NCBI GenBank assembly: GCA_913009825.1
Contig: CAJVYQ010000036.1
Location: forward strand, 1 to 48,579
Direction of reading: 5' to 3'
Length of the DNA stretch: 48,579 bases
DNA from: an uncultured Deferribacteres bacterium
GTDB taxonomy: Bacteria; Zhuqueibacterota; JdFR-76; DREG01
Part shown: in pieces, positions 1-8,270 of the stretch
Position numbering within the stretch: the first letter of the stretch is position 1
Layout of the letters: every line of letters starts with the position of its first letter
Made by a program: the position numbers and the translations under genes
Notes under the pieces: generated by a model
Database searches by the model: none
Seen by the model: only the letters and a program-made list of their open reading frames with translations
Told to the model about the DNA's origin: nothing

Positions 1-358
1 GTTAAAAAAACAGGCGCTTTAAAACGCAGAGACGCAGAGAGCGCAAAGGAAGCGGATTTGTTCAAAAAACTAAAGTGTTACGGTATTGTCACTACTCAGG
101 CAGCCCGCGAAAGACTCAAAAAAAAAAACAGGAAAAAAGTTAGATGAGATCATTCGATTGTTTCGTGTGTTTTCTGCCTGTGTCAGATAGACGTGAGCTG
201 AATAGTTACAATAAAACCATAAATGATATTCAAATGTTTCTTGCATTTTTCGGGGGATTGTAACTCGATCAGTTAAAAACAACTCCTTTCAGCCCGTCCG
301 GCAAAAACCCAACTTCTGCTCAGACCACAAAACTACGCTAACGTTCACCTTGATTTTT
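1..358. other. Gap at contig start; no supported gene
   Basis: This stretch lies downstream of the minus-strand ATPase/PglZ gene. It holds a CGCAGAGACGCAGAGAG-type direct repeat near 25-45; related CGCAGAG strings recur near 40820-40845. A 70-codon minus-strand frame (70-282) has low-complexity, unfamiliar sequence and no convincing ribosome binding site, so I do not call it. No hairpin-plus-T-run terminator is obvious. Genes linked to the ATPase could lie beyond base 1. Confidence 0.5.
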
Positions 359-3300
359 TCACCGCCACACGGAAAACGGCACAATCTTTTCAAAAAACGA
401 ATCGCCGCCGTGGGAATAACCGTCGGCAGTTTCGGTAAAACCGTGATCCGAGGTAATCACCACCGGAACATCAGGGGGGATTTGCCGCAGCACAGGTTCA
501 ATCAGCGCCTGCATTCTTTCTTTCATTACGGCCAACATGCTGTTTAACGGTTCTTTGCGTTCATGGAGCAGCGTGTCCACTATGGTCGTATTCAGAAAAA
601 GCAGCGGTTCCCCGCGTTGGATTTGGCGCACAATTTCTGCGGAACGGGCGGGATCTTCGGCCATTACTGCCAATTTCCAGTCCAAAGCTGCGGCCGTTTC
701 AACTATTTTTTCGATGATCACCCGGCGGTTCGTTTCAGTAGTTGTGGGGCTGTTCACTTCTACGGCTTCATAAAGCCGGAGTGTTCGCGGCAACAGCCAT
801 TTGGCAAACAGGGGCTGCAGCATCTCCCACACATCCCAGCGCATGGCATCCACAATGAAAACAACCAACGAGTCGTTACTTTTTCCGATTAATTCACGCA
901 CCCGGTTGGGAACATCATCTATTTGCCGGTAAGGCAGGGAAAGTTCTTTTTTCACGATCTTTTTTTGCGGGAACCCGAGCCGGCCCAGCAATTCGTCTAC
1001 CCGTTTCTGCGAACTTTTCACCCGTTCTTCGGGAATAAGATGAAGCGTGCGATTTTCCGCCGGGACGCTGTCAAGCAGAAGGGGCAGGCGCCAGCCGCGG
1101 TTCAGATAAAAAGCAACCGGAACAGCGGCGTTTTCACCATCGCCGGTAATCTGCAGCAGGTCAAAATAATTGCGCAAAAATTGCAGATGGGGCCACTGGG
1201 AGCTCCTGGGATGGCGGTCAAGTTCTTTCTCGAACCCGGCAACCTCCAACGGCAGCGCCTCTGTGGGCGCAATTTTCAGCAGTAACTGCCGCGCCGCCGA
1301 TACGGAAAGAGATTCCCAGAAAATCTCCCGGTGCATATAATCAATCAACCGGGGGACACTTTTTTTCGACAGATCGATCAATTTGATCAATTGCTGTAAA
1401 ATTCCGGCTTGTTGAAAATAGATGGCGATGCGGTCGATGTCGCCGGTTTCCAGAAAATGCTGCATTTTTTGCCGGATCATGCCGGGATCGACCTTTTGGA
1501 TGCGAAATTTGTTTTGTACCCAATCCAGCCACTCCTCCTCGTCATGAGCCACGGCCCATGCCATCAGGTAAAACGCCTCGTAATAGCGCGGCCCATCCTC
1601 GCGAATCTGATTTCTGAAACTGTGATACTGCTGTTCTTCCAAAGCCGGAAATTCCTGTTCGCTGAGGATATGAACAAAAGTATCTTCCGGTACCGACTCG
1701 CCGCCGGTTAGCCAGTTATCAACAATTTTACGGAGCTGCCGCAGCGGCATCTGCTTGCCGGCCAATTCCTGCTGCAGCTTTTTGATGGGACGCTGCAGGA
1801 TCAGCACTTTACCGCGGATGGCGGCGTTGATTTCGGCAATCACTTCGTCGGAGAGGATGGACAACAACTGCCCGGCCTGTTTGTCCGCCTGCTCCACCGT
1901 AAAACGCAGCAAATTTTCCAGCATGCCCGCCAAATCCGGTTTACCGATCCGGCGCAGATTAGTGATGTAATCTTCCAAAATCCAGCGAAAAGCTTCCTGC
2001 AGTTGGGAAACGCCGGCGACAATGCCGGCCACCGTCCGGTCGTGAATCTCTTCGCTGTCCGTTTCCGGCAGTTCCTGACCGGGAACAAAGCCGCATTCAC
2101 AAACCGGAGAATTAACCAGCTTTTGTTTCGGGTTACATCTGCACGGTTTCTGCAGAGAAGAAATCTGCTGCTGAATGGTCACCCAGTCGGGAGAACAGGC
2201 CACCGCTTCTATCCGGTGCAGCCGTTTCAAAATCTGCACGGCCGGGTCGGTCTCCATCTGCCGCGACTGCTGAAACCGCTCGTCGGCATAATAGGCCTGA
2301 TGCGCTTTTTGATAAAGCCGGGCATAATCGGACTGAAACCGGTAAAATTTTTCCGCAATTTCATTGGCGTGGGCTTCCTCGGTAAAATTGAAGCTTTGAA
2401 ACGCCTGCACAACATCCTCCGCCTGCTGTTCCAAACCGATCTGAGGATCGGCAACCGCTTTTACCAGCAGCGGATGCTGCAGGTACACATAAATCTGATT
2501 AAGTTCCACAAAGCGGTTTTCCACAATGGCAGTCATGCTGTGGAGATGCCTGAACCAGTCGGGCACCTGCTGAATGCGCGCCGCGCCGATCTCTTCCACC
2601 AGTTTTTCCAGCCCTTCCCGCGCCGGAAAAGAGACGCGGATATTGTCACAAAACTCCTCCAACAACAGCAAATCCAGTTCCTCGGGATCGACAATCTGCC
2701 GGTAGGCGGGATAGGATTCGTAACGCCGTGACAGCGACTGCCATTTTTTTAACAATGCCCGCACTTCATGTTTGAATTCTTTCAGCAGCCGCCAGAACTG
2801 TTCCTGCGCGCTGATGGAAAAATGCGCCGAAATGGTTTGAAACCCGCTCAGTTGCAAAAACGGTTTCAACGCCTGCTGCACCACTTCGGAAATGAGTTTC
2901 CCTTCGCCCACCGCTTCGATGCTGCCGTCGCCAAGCTGAGCGATGCTGCGGAACGGCACCGCATTTCCGGCCAGAAAAGCCGTCAATCTGCCGGCCGCCA
3001 ACAGAGCGCCCAACAGCAGTTGGAACTGTCCTTTGGCAATTCCCCACTCCCCTTTGCGCAGCCGCCAGTAAAGTGAATACAGACTTACCGGATTTTCGCC
3101 GGTGCATTCCTGTAAAAAATGGGCAAGCAGACCGTTGCCGTCATCGGATAATGACAGGTTGTACTGATCCGGATCGGACGCAACGATTCCCAGCGGTTTA
3201 AGATAAGTTTCAATCAATTGATCCACATTCTGGCTGCGCGCCTCTTCACGGGGGAGACCACCCGGTTTGATAAACTGCAGAAACAGCCGCTCGCCGACAA

Positions 3301-5617
3301 ACGGCGGCATCACATCTCCGGGCATAATCTCGCTGTGCCGCGGAAAGGCTTCCTGCAAAACCGGTGAAAAAATCTGTTTTAAAATCGATTTGAAATCGGA
3401 ATAAAACGGCGCAAACTGAAAATCCCGCCAGCCCCTGGTATCTGCAATCCGGCCGTGCAGATAAACATCTTCCACAATATTGACGAACTCGCTACGATGC
3501 GCCTCCAGCCATTCCGTCACAATTTGCCGCATCTGTTTTTCCTGGGGACTTACGCTGCCGCCAAGCTGGCGATCGACCATTTCATAAGCGCGGAACCGGC
3601 GCAGAAATTCAATTTCCGCAATCTGAAACGGCCGCGGCACCCAGGCAAGAATGACGCCGGCAAAGCTGTTTTGAAACAAACCGGCGGAAAACTGCGGCGG
3701 TTCCGGCCAATTGGTTTTTTCACTGCCGATGATGAAAAACGCAAAATCCTGCTCACTGGTGAGCAAATCCCGGTTCAGTTCATCCAGCTCGCCCCCATCC
3801 CAACGGGGCTGCTGCTTAAAAAACACCCACCCTTCGCGATGGGTGTTCTGCCAGTCGAATCCGTATTTCCGCCGTTTACCGCTGCCCAGGGCAGTGAACG
3901 GGATCAGAGCATTTTGCAGATGAACAAACAGATCCGGCAACTCCTGTTCCATCTTCACAGGTTGTGAGAAAAACTCCTGTACCCGGTTGCGCACCATCTG
4001 ATGCACCGTCATTTCCATGCTGATGAAGTAAGTGAATTCGCCGGAATCCAGCTTTCCTTTGGCTACAAAAGAACCTTCCTGCACCAGTTTTTTTAAAATA
4101 ACCTCTTTCAGATAGCCGGTATTTAGCGATTCATCCAGGTCCGAAACCGGCCGGTTCAGCATTTGCGAAAGCCGATACACCGTTGCCGGTATTTTCACCA
4201 GATTCAGTTCATTCAAAATGAGAATTTTCACGGCTTTGGCGGCAAGCAGGCGGTCCTCAGGTGAATCGAAAAGGCGGTCAATATCTTTCTGAACCGTTAG
4301 GAAAACTACGTCCACATACGAAGCAAGTTCGGAAATTTCCCGCAGCCGGTCTTTGAAATGATCGAAAATAGTGTCCGGCGTCATCAGTTCGGAGGCAGGC
4401 AGGTCCAGCATCCCCGGCCAGCCGCGATTGTCATCGCCGGTAAGTTGATGGTAAATGAAATCCACCACACCGCGGTGCTGCGAAAAGATCGGCGTTAGCC
4501 CTTCCAGCAATTGCACTGTGTCCGGGTGGATGGGATAGATTGCCACAAAATCGTTTTCTTCGATCTCCGCCTGCGGAAATGCAGTGACAAAGGAACGGTA
4601 AATCGTTTTTATTTGCGGCAGCGCCCCCGTTTTTTTGCAAATCAGGCGCCGGGCGATGAGCTGGTTGACATGATGAGCGGACAGGGAAAACCGCAGCGGG
4701 AAGCGATCTTTAATGCGGTAAACCAGATCCTTTTCGATGTAGCCGGTTTTTTCGATATTCTCCTGCAGTGCGGCGATGAGATAGACCGGCAGGGTGGTTT
4801 TCGTATCGGCGTCGCCTGTGCAGGCCTCGCCCAAAAACTGCAAAAAACGCAGGTCTTCGGTGAATAGCGCCGAGGAAGGTTTGGCCTTCAAAAACTCTGA
4901 CAGTTCATCCAATGCCCAAAATGTGCCGTCATAATCCGCCGCCTCAAGCTCCCGGTGGAGAATCTCCAGCGCTTCCCGCCGGTCAAAAACGGCGCGCAGC
5001 GGAATCTGATTTTTTTGGATGAATGAATAGGCCTGTTGAATTGCTTTCTGCGGCTGTTGCTGTGAACGGGCTGCCCATTCGGATTTAGTCTGTTTTATTT
5101 CACGCAAAAATTCGGGATGCTGCGGCAGAACATAACGATTGAAATGCTCCACCAGCATGGCGCCGCGGCGCAGCAAAACCGTTTCTCCTATTTTATGTTG
5201 CAGGATTTTCTCGGTTTCGCCAAACAGAATAGATTCCAGCGATTCACCCGCCGAAAAATTGTGCAGGGCAACTTTCACCACCAGAATTTTCTGCTCCGAG
5301 AGTCGCTTAAATTCCTGCAATTGGGGATACCGGATGTATTCCCACAATTTGGTGGATTCCAACAGCAGCGAGAGCACAGCCAGAAAATGAGATTTTCCCG
5401 AACCGTAATTCCCGCGTAAAAATGCTGCGCCGCCGCGACGGTTCAGCGCCCGGTGAAAAAACTGCTGAAACGCCCTTTCAATCTCATCGGTGACCACAAA
5501 GGAAGAGAGTAAATTCCGGCTGCCCGGTTCATCCTCACTGTCGGCTATATCCAGCCGGATCACCGTTTCCACCTCGGGCACAGAGATGAGAGACCCAATC
5601 TTTGGTAAGTTTGCCAT
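359..5617 (-). CDS. DUF6079/BrxC-like P-loop ATPase fused to C-terminal PglZ domain (BREX-like)
   Basis: A 1752-residue protein counted from ATG 5617 (first residues MANLPKIGSL). The frame is open to a GTG at 5656, but only the ATG has a purine-rich stretch (CGGAAAG) at suitable spacing. The N-terminus (ETVIRL, then a D/E-rich stretch) resembles DUF6079. Walker A is GNYGSGKS at 69-76, Walker B is FWALDE at about 233-238, and LIAALQE at about 280-286 is a sensor-like strand. A CxC...CxC zinc-ribbon-like cluster lies near 1150-1170. Residues about 1570-1752 form a PglZ core: FIVDAMRWD, SPTTTE, TSDHGF and YSHGG, ending IVPFSVWR. BrxC/PglY ATPases and PglZ phosphatases are separate proteins in BREX phage defence; here they are one chain. 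No methyltransferase, BrxA/B or PglX is visible, though downstream genes could lie off the contig. The domain calls are firm; a defence role is inference. Confidence 0.85.
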   Translation of the reverse strand: MANLPKIGSLISVPEVETVIRLDIADSEDEPGSRNLLSSFVVTDEIERAFQQFFHRALNRRGGAAFLRGNYGSGKSHFLAVLSLLLESTKLWEYIRYPQLQEFKRLSEQKILVVKVALHNFSAGESLESILFGETEKILQHKIGETVLLRRGAMLVEHFNRYVLPQHPEFLREIKQTKSEWAARSQQQPQKAIQQAYSFIQKNQIPLRAVFDRREALEILHRELEAADYDGTFWALDELSEFLKAKPSSALFTEDLRFLQFLGEACTGDADTKTTLPVYLIAALQENIEKTGYIEKDLVYRIKDRFPLRFSLSAHHVNQLIARRLICKKTGALPQIKTIYRSFVTAFPQAEIEENDFVAIYPIHPDTVQLLEGLTPIFSQHRGVVDFIYHQLTGDDNRGWPGMLDLPASELMTPDTIFDHFKDRLREISELASYVDVVFLTVQKDIDRLFDSPEDRLLAAKAVKILILNELNLVKIPATVYRLSQMLNRPVSDLDESLNTGYLKEVILKKLVQEGSFVAKGKLDSGEFTYFISMEMTVHQMVRNRVQEFFSQPVKMEQELPDLFVHLQNALIPFTALGSGKRRKYGFDWQNTHREGWVFFKQQPRWDGGELDELNRDLLTSEQDFAFFIIGSEKTNWPEPPQFSAGLFQNSFAGVILAWVPRPFQIAEIEFLRRFRAYEMVDRQLGGSVSPQEKQMRQIVTEWLEAHRSEFVNIVEDVYLHGRIADTRGWRDFQFAPFYSDFKSILKQIFSPVLQEAFPRHSEIMPGDVMPPFVGERLFLQFIKPGGLPREEARSQNVDQLIETYLKPLGIVASDPDQYNLSLSDDGNGLLAHFLQECTGENPVSLYSLYWRLRKGEWGIAKGQFQLLLGALLAAGRLTAFLAGNAVPFRSIAQLGDGSIEAVGEGKLISEVVQQALKPFLQLSGFQTISAHFSISAQEQFWRLLKEFKHEVRALLKKWQSLSRRYESYPAYRQIVDPEELDLLLLEEFCDNIRVSFPAREGLEKLVEEIGAARIQQVPDWFRHLHSMTAIVENRFVELNQIYVYLQHPLLVKAVADPQIGLEQQAEDVVQAFQSFNFTEEAHANEIAEKFYRFQSDYARLYQKAHQAYYADERFQQSRQMETDPAVQILKRLHRIEAVACSPDWVTIQQQISSLQKPCRCNPKQKLVNSPVCECGFVPGQELPETDSEEIHDRTVAGIVAGVSQLQEAFRWILEDYITNLRRIGKPDLAGMLENLLRFTVEQADKQAGQLLSILSDEVIAEINAAIRGKVLILQRPIKKLQQELAGKQMPLRQLRKIVDNWLTGGESVPEDTFVHILSEQEFPALEEQQYHSFRNQIREDGPRYYEAFYLMAWAVAHDEEEWLDWVQNKFRIQKVDPGMIRQKMQHFLETGDIDRIAIYFQQAGILQQLIKLIDLSKKSVPRLIDYMHREIFWESLSVSAARQLLLKIAPTEALPLEVAGFEKELDRHPRSSQWPHLQFLRNYFDLLQITGDGENAAVPVAFYLNRGWRLPLLLDSVPAENRTLHLIPEERVKSSQKRVDELLGRLGFPQKKIVKKELSLPYRQIDDVPNRVRELIGKSNDSLVVFIVDAMRWDVWEMLQPLFAKWLLPRTLRLYEAVEVNSPTTTETNRRVIIEKIVETAAALDWKLAVMAEDPARSAEIVRQIQRGEPLLFLNTTIVDTLLHERKEPLNSMLAVMKERMQALIEPVLRQIPPDVPVVITSDHGFTETADGYSHGGDSFFEKIVPFSVWR

Positions 5618-5754
5618 AAGCGCTTTCCGTTTATTGGAGTTATGATAATTTAGCACAGAATATCAGAATTTCCAAATTATAAATTGGGATTGCAATTGTG
5701 TGAATATTTTTCATGATAGAAAAAGAGTTATTTTTTAATAGAAAACATTTCTAG

Positions 5755-5890
5755 GGCTAACGGCAAAGCTCACCGGCACGAAAGGTTATTTCTTCTAAAC
5801 AAATATTCAACGGGTTTGCATTCATTTTATCTCCAAAACCTAATTTCCATGCTACCAGCGTTTCGTGTCCGGTGCAGTGCATTGTTAGGC
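5755..5890 (-). repeat. attC recombination site of an integron cassette
   Basis: On the plus strand the site begins with GGCTAAC (5755-5761) and ends with GTTAGGC (5884-5890), the inverted R-box arrangement of attC sites. The inner arms CACCGGCACGAAA (5771-5783) and TTTCGTGTCCGGTG (5861-5874) pair over about 13 positions with one unpaired base, like the extrahelical bases that orient attC folding. At 136 bp it is within the usual attC range. It lies immediately 3' of the minus-strand thioredoxin/TPR gene, where a cassette's own attC is expected. One R-box position departs from RYYYAAC. Confidence 0.72.
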
Positions 5891-5912
5891 CACAAACGGG
5901 TATAATGTAAGC

Positions 5913-7052
5913 TTAGTATGAATCATACTTTTTCAAAGTCGATTTATACTCTTCCTTATTAGGATTAATTTTTATCGCTGCTTCTATTGCCTTTGTGGCG
6001 TTATCTGAATAACCTAATTCATTATAAATCAGAGAAAGAGTATACCATATCTTATCTAAATCAGGATTAATGTCAAGCGCCGTTTTTGATATCTCTATAG
6101 CTTCGTCATAGTTGTCTATTAGTTTATATTGGTAAACTGCTCGAGCATAATTACGATAATAAGATGAATTACTTGGCATATTAGCAATTGCAATCTTACA
6201 TGTGGATAAATACATACTTATATCATTTATACTTTTATAATGATTCAATAAACGCCAATAAGCTACATCTCTTGCTGGCAAACGGGATATTGCTGCATTA
6301 CATGCCACGATATAATTACTTGTATCTTTGTGCTTTTCATAAAAATTGAAAAGATAGTCATATCCCAATTTTACATCCTCATTGTTGTCCGAATTAGCAA
6401 TAATATTTAGCAACAATGATTTTTCATCATCAAAACGTATTTTGTATAAAGCAAGGTACAATTGACTTTTTTCATGATATCCATATTGGTCGTTTTTATC
6501 AAAGTTCAGAACATTACTAAAATATTGATAGCTCTTTATTAATTCATCGCGAGTAACATATTTCATTGCCAGATTATAGTTGTTTTCGATACTCAACGAA
6601 TCACTTTTGTAATTTGCTAACAATATTAACAGGGTATTCTTATTGGATACATAATCCTTTATAGTCTGATAATATTGCTTTTTGTCCCCATTGAATCCGC
6701 AATTCCTGTCAATTTCATTTCCTTCACTATTAAAAAAGATCACTGTCGGCAGTCCTACGACATTATAGTATTCCCTTAATTCCCAATAGTTATCATGAGT
6801 ATCTGCAGTTAATTTTACACTAATAAACTGTTGATTAATATATTTGCTAATCAATTTGTCTTTAAATACCGTATTTACTAATCTCACGCATGGCATACAC
6901 GTTTTAGAAAAAAAGTCAACCATTACCAATTTATCTTTTTGTTTCGCAACATCGAAAGCTTCTTCTAAACCGATAGACAGAAAATCGACTTCTTGTTTTC
7001 CTGAACAAGAGAAAATCGACATATAAATAAGAATAAAAATTAAATTTTTCAT
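5913..7052 (-). CDS. Thioredoxin-fold/TPR lipoprotein, integron cassette gene
   Basis: 379 residues from ATG 7052, chosen because GGAG stands 7 bases upstream; an in-frame ATG at 7064 contains that ribosome site. The N-terminus is a lipoprotein signal (hydrophobic MKNLIFILIYMSIFSC, Cys at about 16), so the product is probably anchored in the periplasm. A thioredoxin-like domain follows with CxxC (KTCMPC) and a cis-proline strand VGLPTVIFF. The second half is helical with TPR-like repeats, clearest at the C-terminus (WYTLSLIYNELGY...AIKINP). A role in thiol redox or disulfide handling is inferred. The gene is much more AT-rich than its neighbours and fills the space between two attC sites, so it is probably a captured cassette. 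Its start lies about 20 bases inside the R box, as is common for cassette genes. The TPR part is too divergent to assign a partner. Confidence 0.85.
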   Translation of the reverse strand: MKNLIFILIYMSIFSCSGKQEVDFLSIGLEEAFDVAKQKDKLVMVDFFSKTCMPCVRLVNTVFKDKLISKYINQQFISVKLTADTHDNYWELREYYNVVGLPTVIFFNSEGNEIDRNCGFNGDKKQYYQTIKDYVSNKNTLLILLANYKSDSLSIENNYNLAMKYVTRDELIKSYQYFSNVLNFDKNDQYGYHEKSQLYLALYKIRFDDEKSLLLNIIANSDNNEDVKLGYDYLFNFYEKHKDTSNYIVACNAAISRLPARDVAYWRLLNHYKSINDISMYLSTCKIAIANMPSNSSYYRNYARAVYQYKLIDNYDEAIEISKTALDINPDLDKIWYTLSLIYNELGYSDNATKAIEAAIKINPNKEEYKSTLKKYDSY

Positions 7053-7070
7053 TTTATGCTCCATTTTGTG

Positions 7071-7204
7071 GCCTAACGGTTTGCAGTTAAGGCGCCAAAG
7101 CAGCAGGCAAAAGAGCTGGCAGAAAACACCAAAACTGAACCAAAAGCCACCCCAAAATCCAAAAAATCAACCGTGGTTTTGTCGCCTTGAACTGCAGGTT
7201 AGAG
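7071..7204 (-). repeat. Second attC-like site, upstream of the cassette gene
   Basis: The plus strand reads GCCTAAC (7071-7077) and GTTAGAG (7198-7204) at the ends. Inner arms TGCAGTTAAGGCG (7082-7094) and CGCCTTGAACTGCA (7183-7196) pair completely except for one extra base, the extrahelical base expected of attC. Length is 134 bp, nearly the same as the site at 5755. On the minus strand the GTTAGGC box is followed at once by the cassette gene's leader, so this would be the attC of the preceding cassette. No gene survives on its far side, and no integrase gene is in the window. Confidence 0.72.
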
Positions 7205-7222
7205 CTACGATGTTTGTAAATG

Positions 7223-7421
7223 CAGACCTCGTTAAATCAGGTGTTTTATTGTTCATTAAGTTCTTGTTTACTAGTCAATTGTGAGAAAATCCATTAATAA
7301 TTGAACACTGCATGTTTGAGTTTAAACTAAAAAACAAGTACTTACGCAATATATAGTGCAAATTCATGATGATTTTTGTCCGGTTATTCAACCTAATATT
7401 TATCAAATTTAACGAGGTCTG
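7223..7421. mobile_element. MITE-like element with 15-bp terminal inverted repeats
   Basis: CAGACCTCGTTAAAT at 7223-7237 is repeated as a perfect inverted copy (ATTTAACGAGGTCTG) at 7407-7421. The 199-bp AT-rich interior codes for nothing recognisable, so any movement would need a transposase in trans. No target-site duplication is visible. It sits between the attC site and the large palindromic repeat. Confidence 0.55.
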
Positions 7422-7427
7422 AAGATT

Positions 7428-7812
7428 ACTCAAGTTTCGCATTTATAATAACTCAGGTATTGTAACTTGTCAGGATCCGAAAAATACAGTTGTCCGGAAT
7501 ATCTTTTGTTCCATTCTTCGATGTTAATCATCCTGTGCATAAAACAAGTATCCGCATGTTTCCGGGACAATCCCTGTTCATTGATTCATATCCTGCGAGC
7601 CCTGAAAGGGGGGAATATACCAGCCCGGGGCAACGCCCCCGGGGGAAAAAAACAACGGAGTCAGGCCCTGAAGGGGCGGAATACAAAATTCAAATGAACC
7701 GATCGTACCGGCACAGGTAAATATTCCGCCCTTTCAGGGCTCGTTATTCTTTTTCCTCTTTCCCCCCGGGGCGTTGCCCCGGGCTATTGTATTTCACCCC
7801 GTTGGGGCGGCT
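7428..7812. repeat. Long palindromic REP-like repeat, copy 1
   Basis: Bases 7428-7752 match 48199-48523 over 325 bp with about ten differences. The core holds AGCCCTGAAAGGG plus AGCCCGGGGCAACGCCCC in the left half and their inverted copies (CCCTTTCAGGGCT, GGGGCGTTGCCCCGGGCT) in the right half, forming a large cruciform of about 200 bp. Stop-free frames inside it are overlapping 76-codon reads of repeat DNA with no start signals and are not called as genes. GCCCTGAAAGGGC-type repeats of this look are familiar in FCB genomes; the mobilising enzyme is not in the window. Confidence 0.8.
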
Positions 7813-8270
7813 GAAAATGTATTTTAAATGCTATGAATGTCTCACTGATATCTAAAAGAGTATCACCGGCTTTTTGGGGTTGGGTAAACAATCCTTTCAA
7901 TTCGTGCAATTTTGTAATACCTTTAATATACAGCATATAACCTCTGTTTTGGAATTATGTATTAACATATTATAATTTATTAAGTTGTAAGATTGTATGC
8001 TGCTTTTTTTATGCCGGTTTCCCTTATTTTTATGCCGGTTAACTAACTGCGAAACTTGTAAAGTTAAAATGTAAACCATATTATTCAGCAGAAAAAAGAT
8101 AATCCATCGTTCATTTTTCATTCTTCGTTGTTTTAAAGTTATCAAATTCCTGAAAAATATGAAAGCTAATTTTTCCCAATGTAATAATTGCTTTTTATTG
8201 TGGTATTCATTAGATTTGTTGCAGGAATTAGGCGGTTTGGTTAGTGCATTGTTTGTTAACAGGAGTAACA
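7813..8270. other. AT-rich gap before namZ; no gene seen
   Basis: The region is AT-rich and non-coding. It contains a short direct repeat TTTTTATGCCGGTT (near 8007 and 8030). A minus-strand frame (7897-8271) is low complexity and looks spurious. The namZ ribosome site (AGGAG) is at its right end; I could not fix a promoter. Confidence 0.5.

Noticed and set aside
70-282. 70-codon minus-strand ORF near the contig start
   Set aside because: Low-complexity, no ribosome site, no recognisable motif.
2003-2731. 242-codon plus-strand ORF inside the large ATPase/PglZ gene
   Set aside because: Antisense to a clear coding sequence, no recognisable domain; a shadow frame.
5755-7204. Functional link between the BREX-like gene and the cassette gene
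   Set aside because: They share a strand but are separated by an attC site, differ strongly in base composition, and have no common theme; adjacency is probably accidental.
7467-7720. Overlapping 76-codon ORFs, repeated near 48238-48491
   Set aside because: They are stop-free reads through the palindromic repeat, in two frames at once, with no ribosome site. Their similarity reflects repeat DNA, not protein conservation.
7428-7812. CRISPR array
   Set aside because: The repeats are inverted halves of one palindrome, not regularly spaced direct repeats; no cas gene is present.
8040-8246. Third attC or an attI site using TAACTAACTGC and GTTAGTGC
   Set aside because: The would-be inner arms do not pair and the spacing is about 200 bp.
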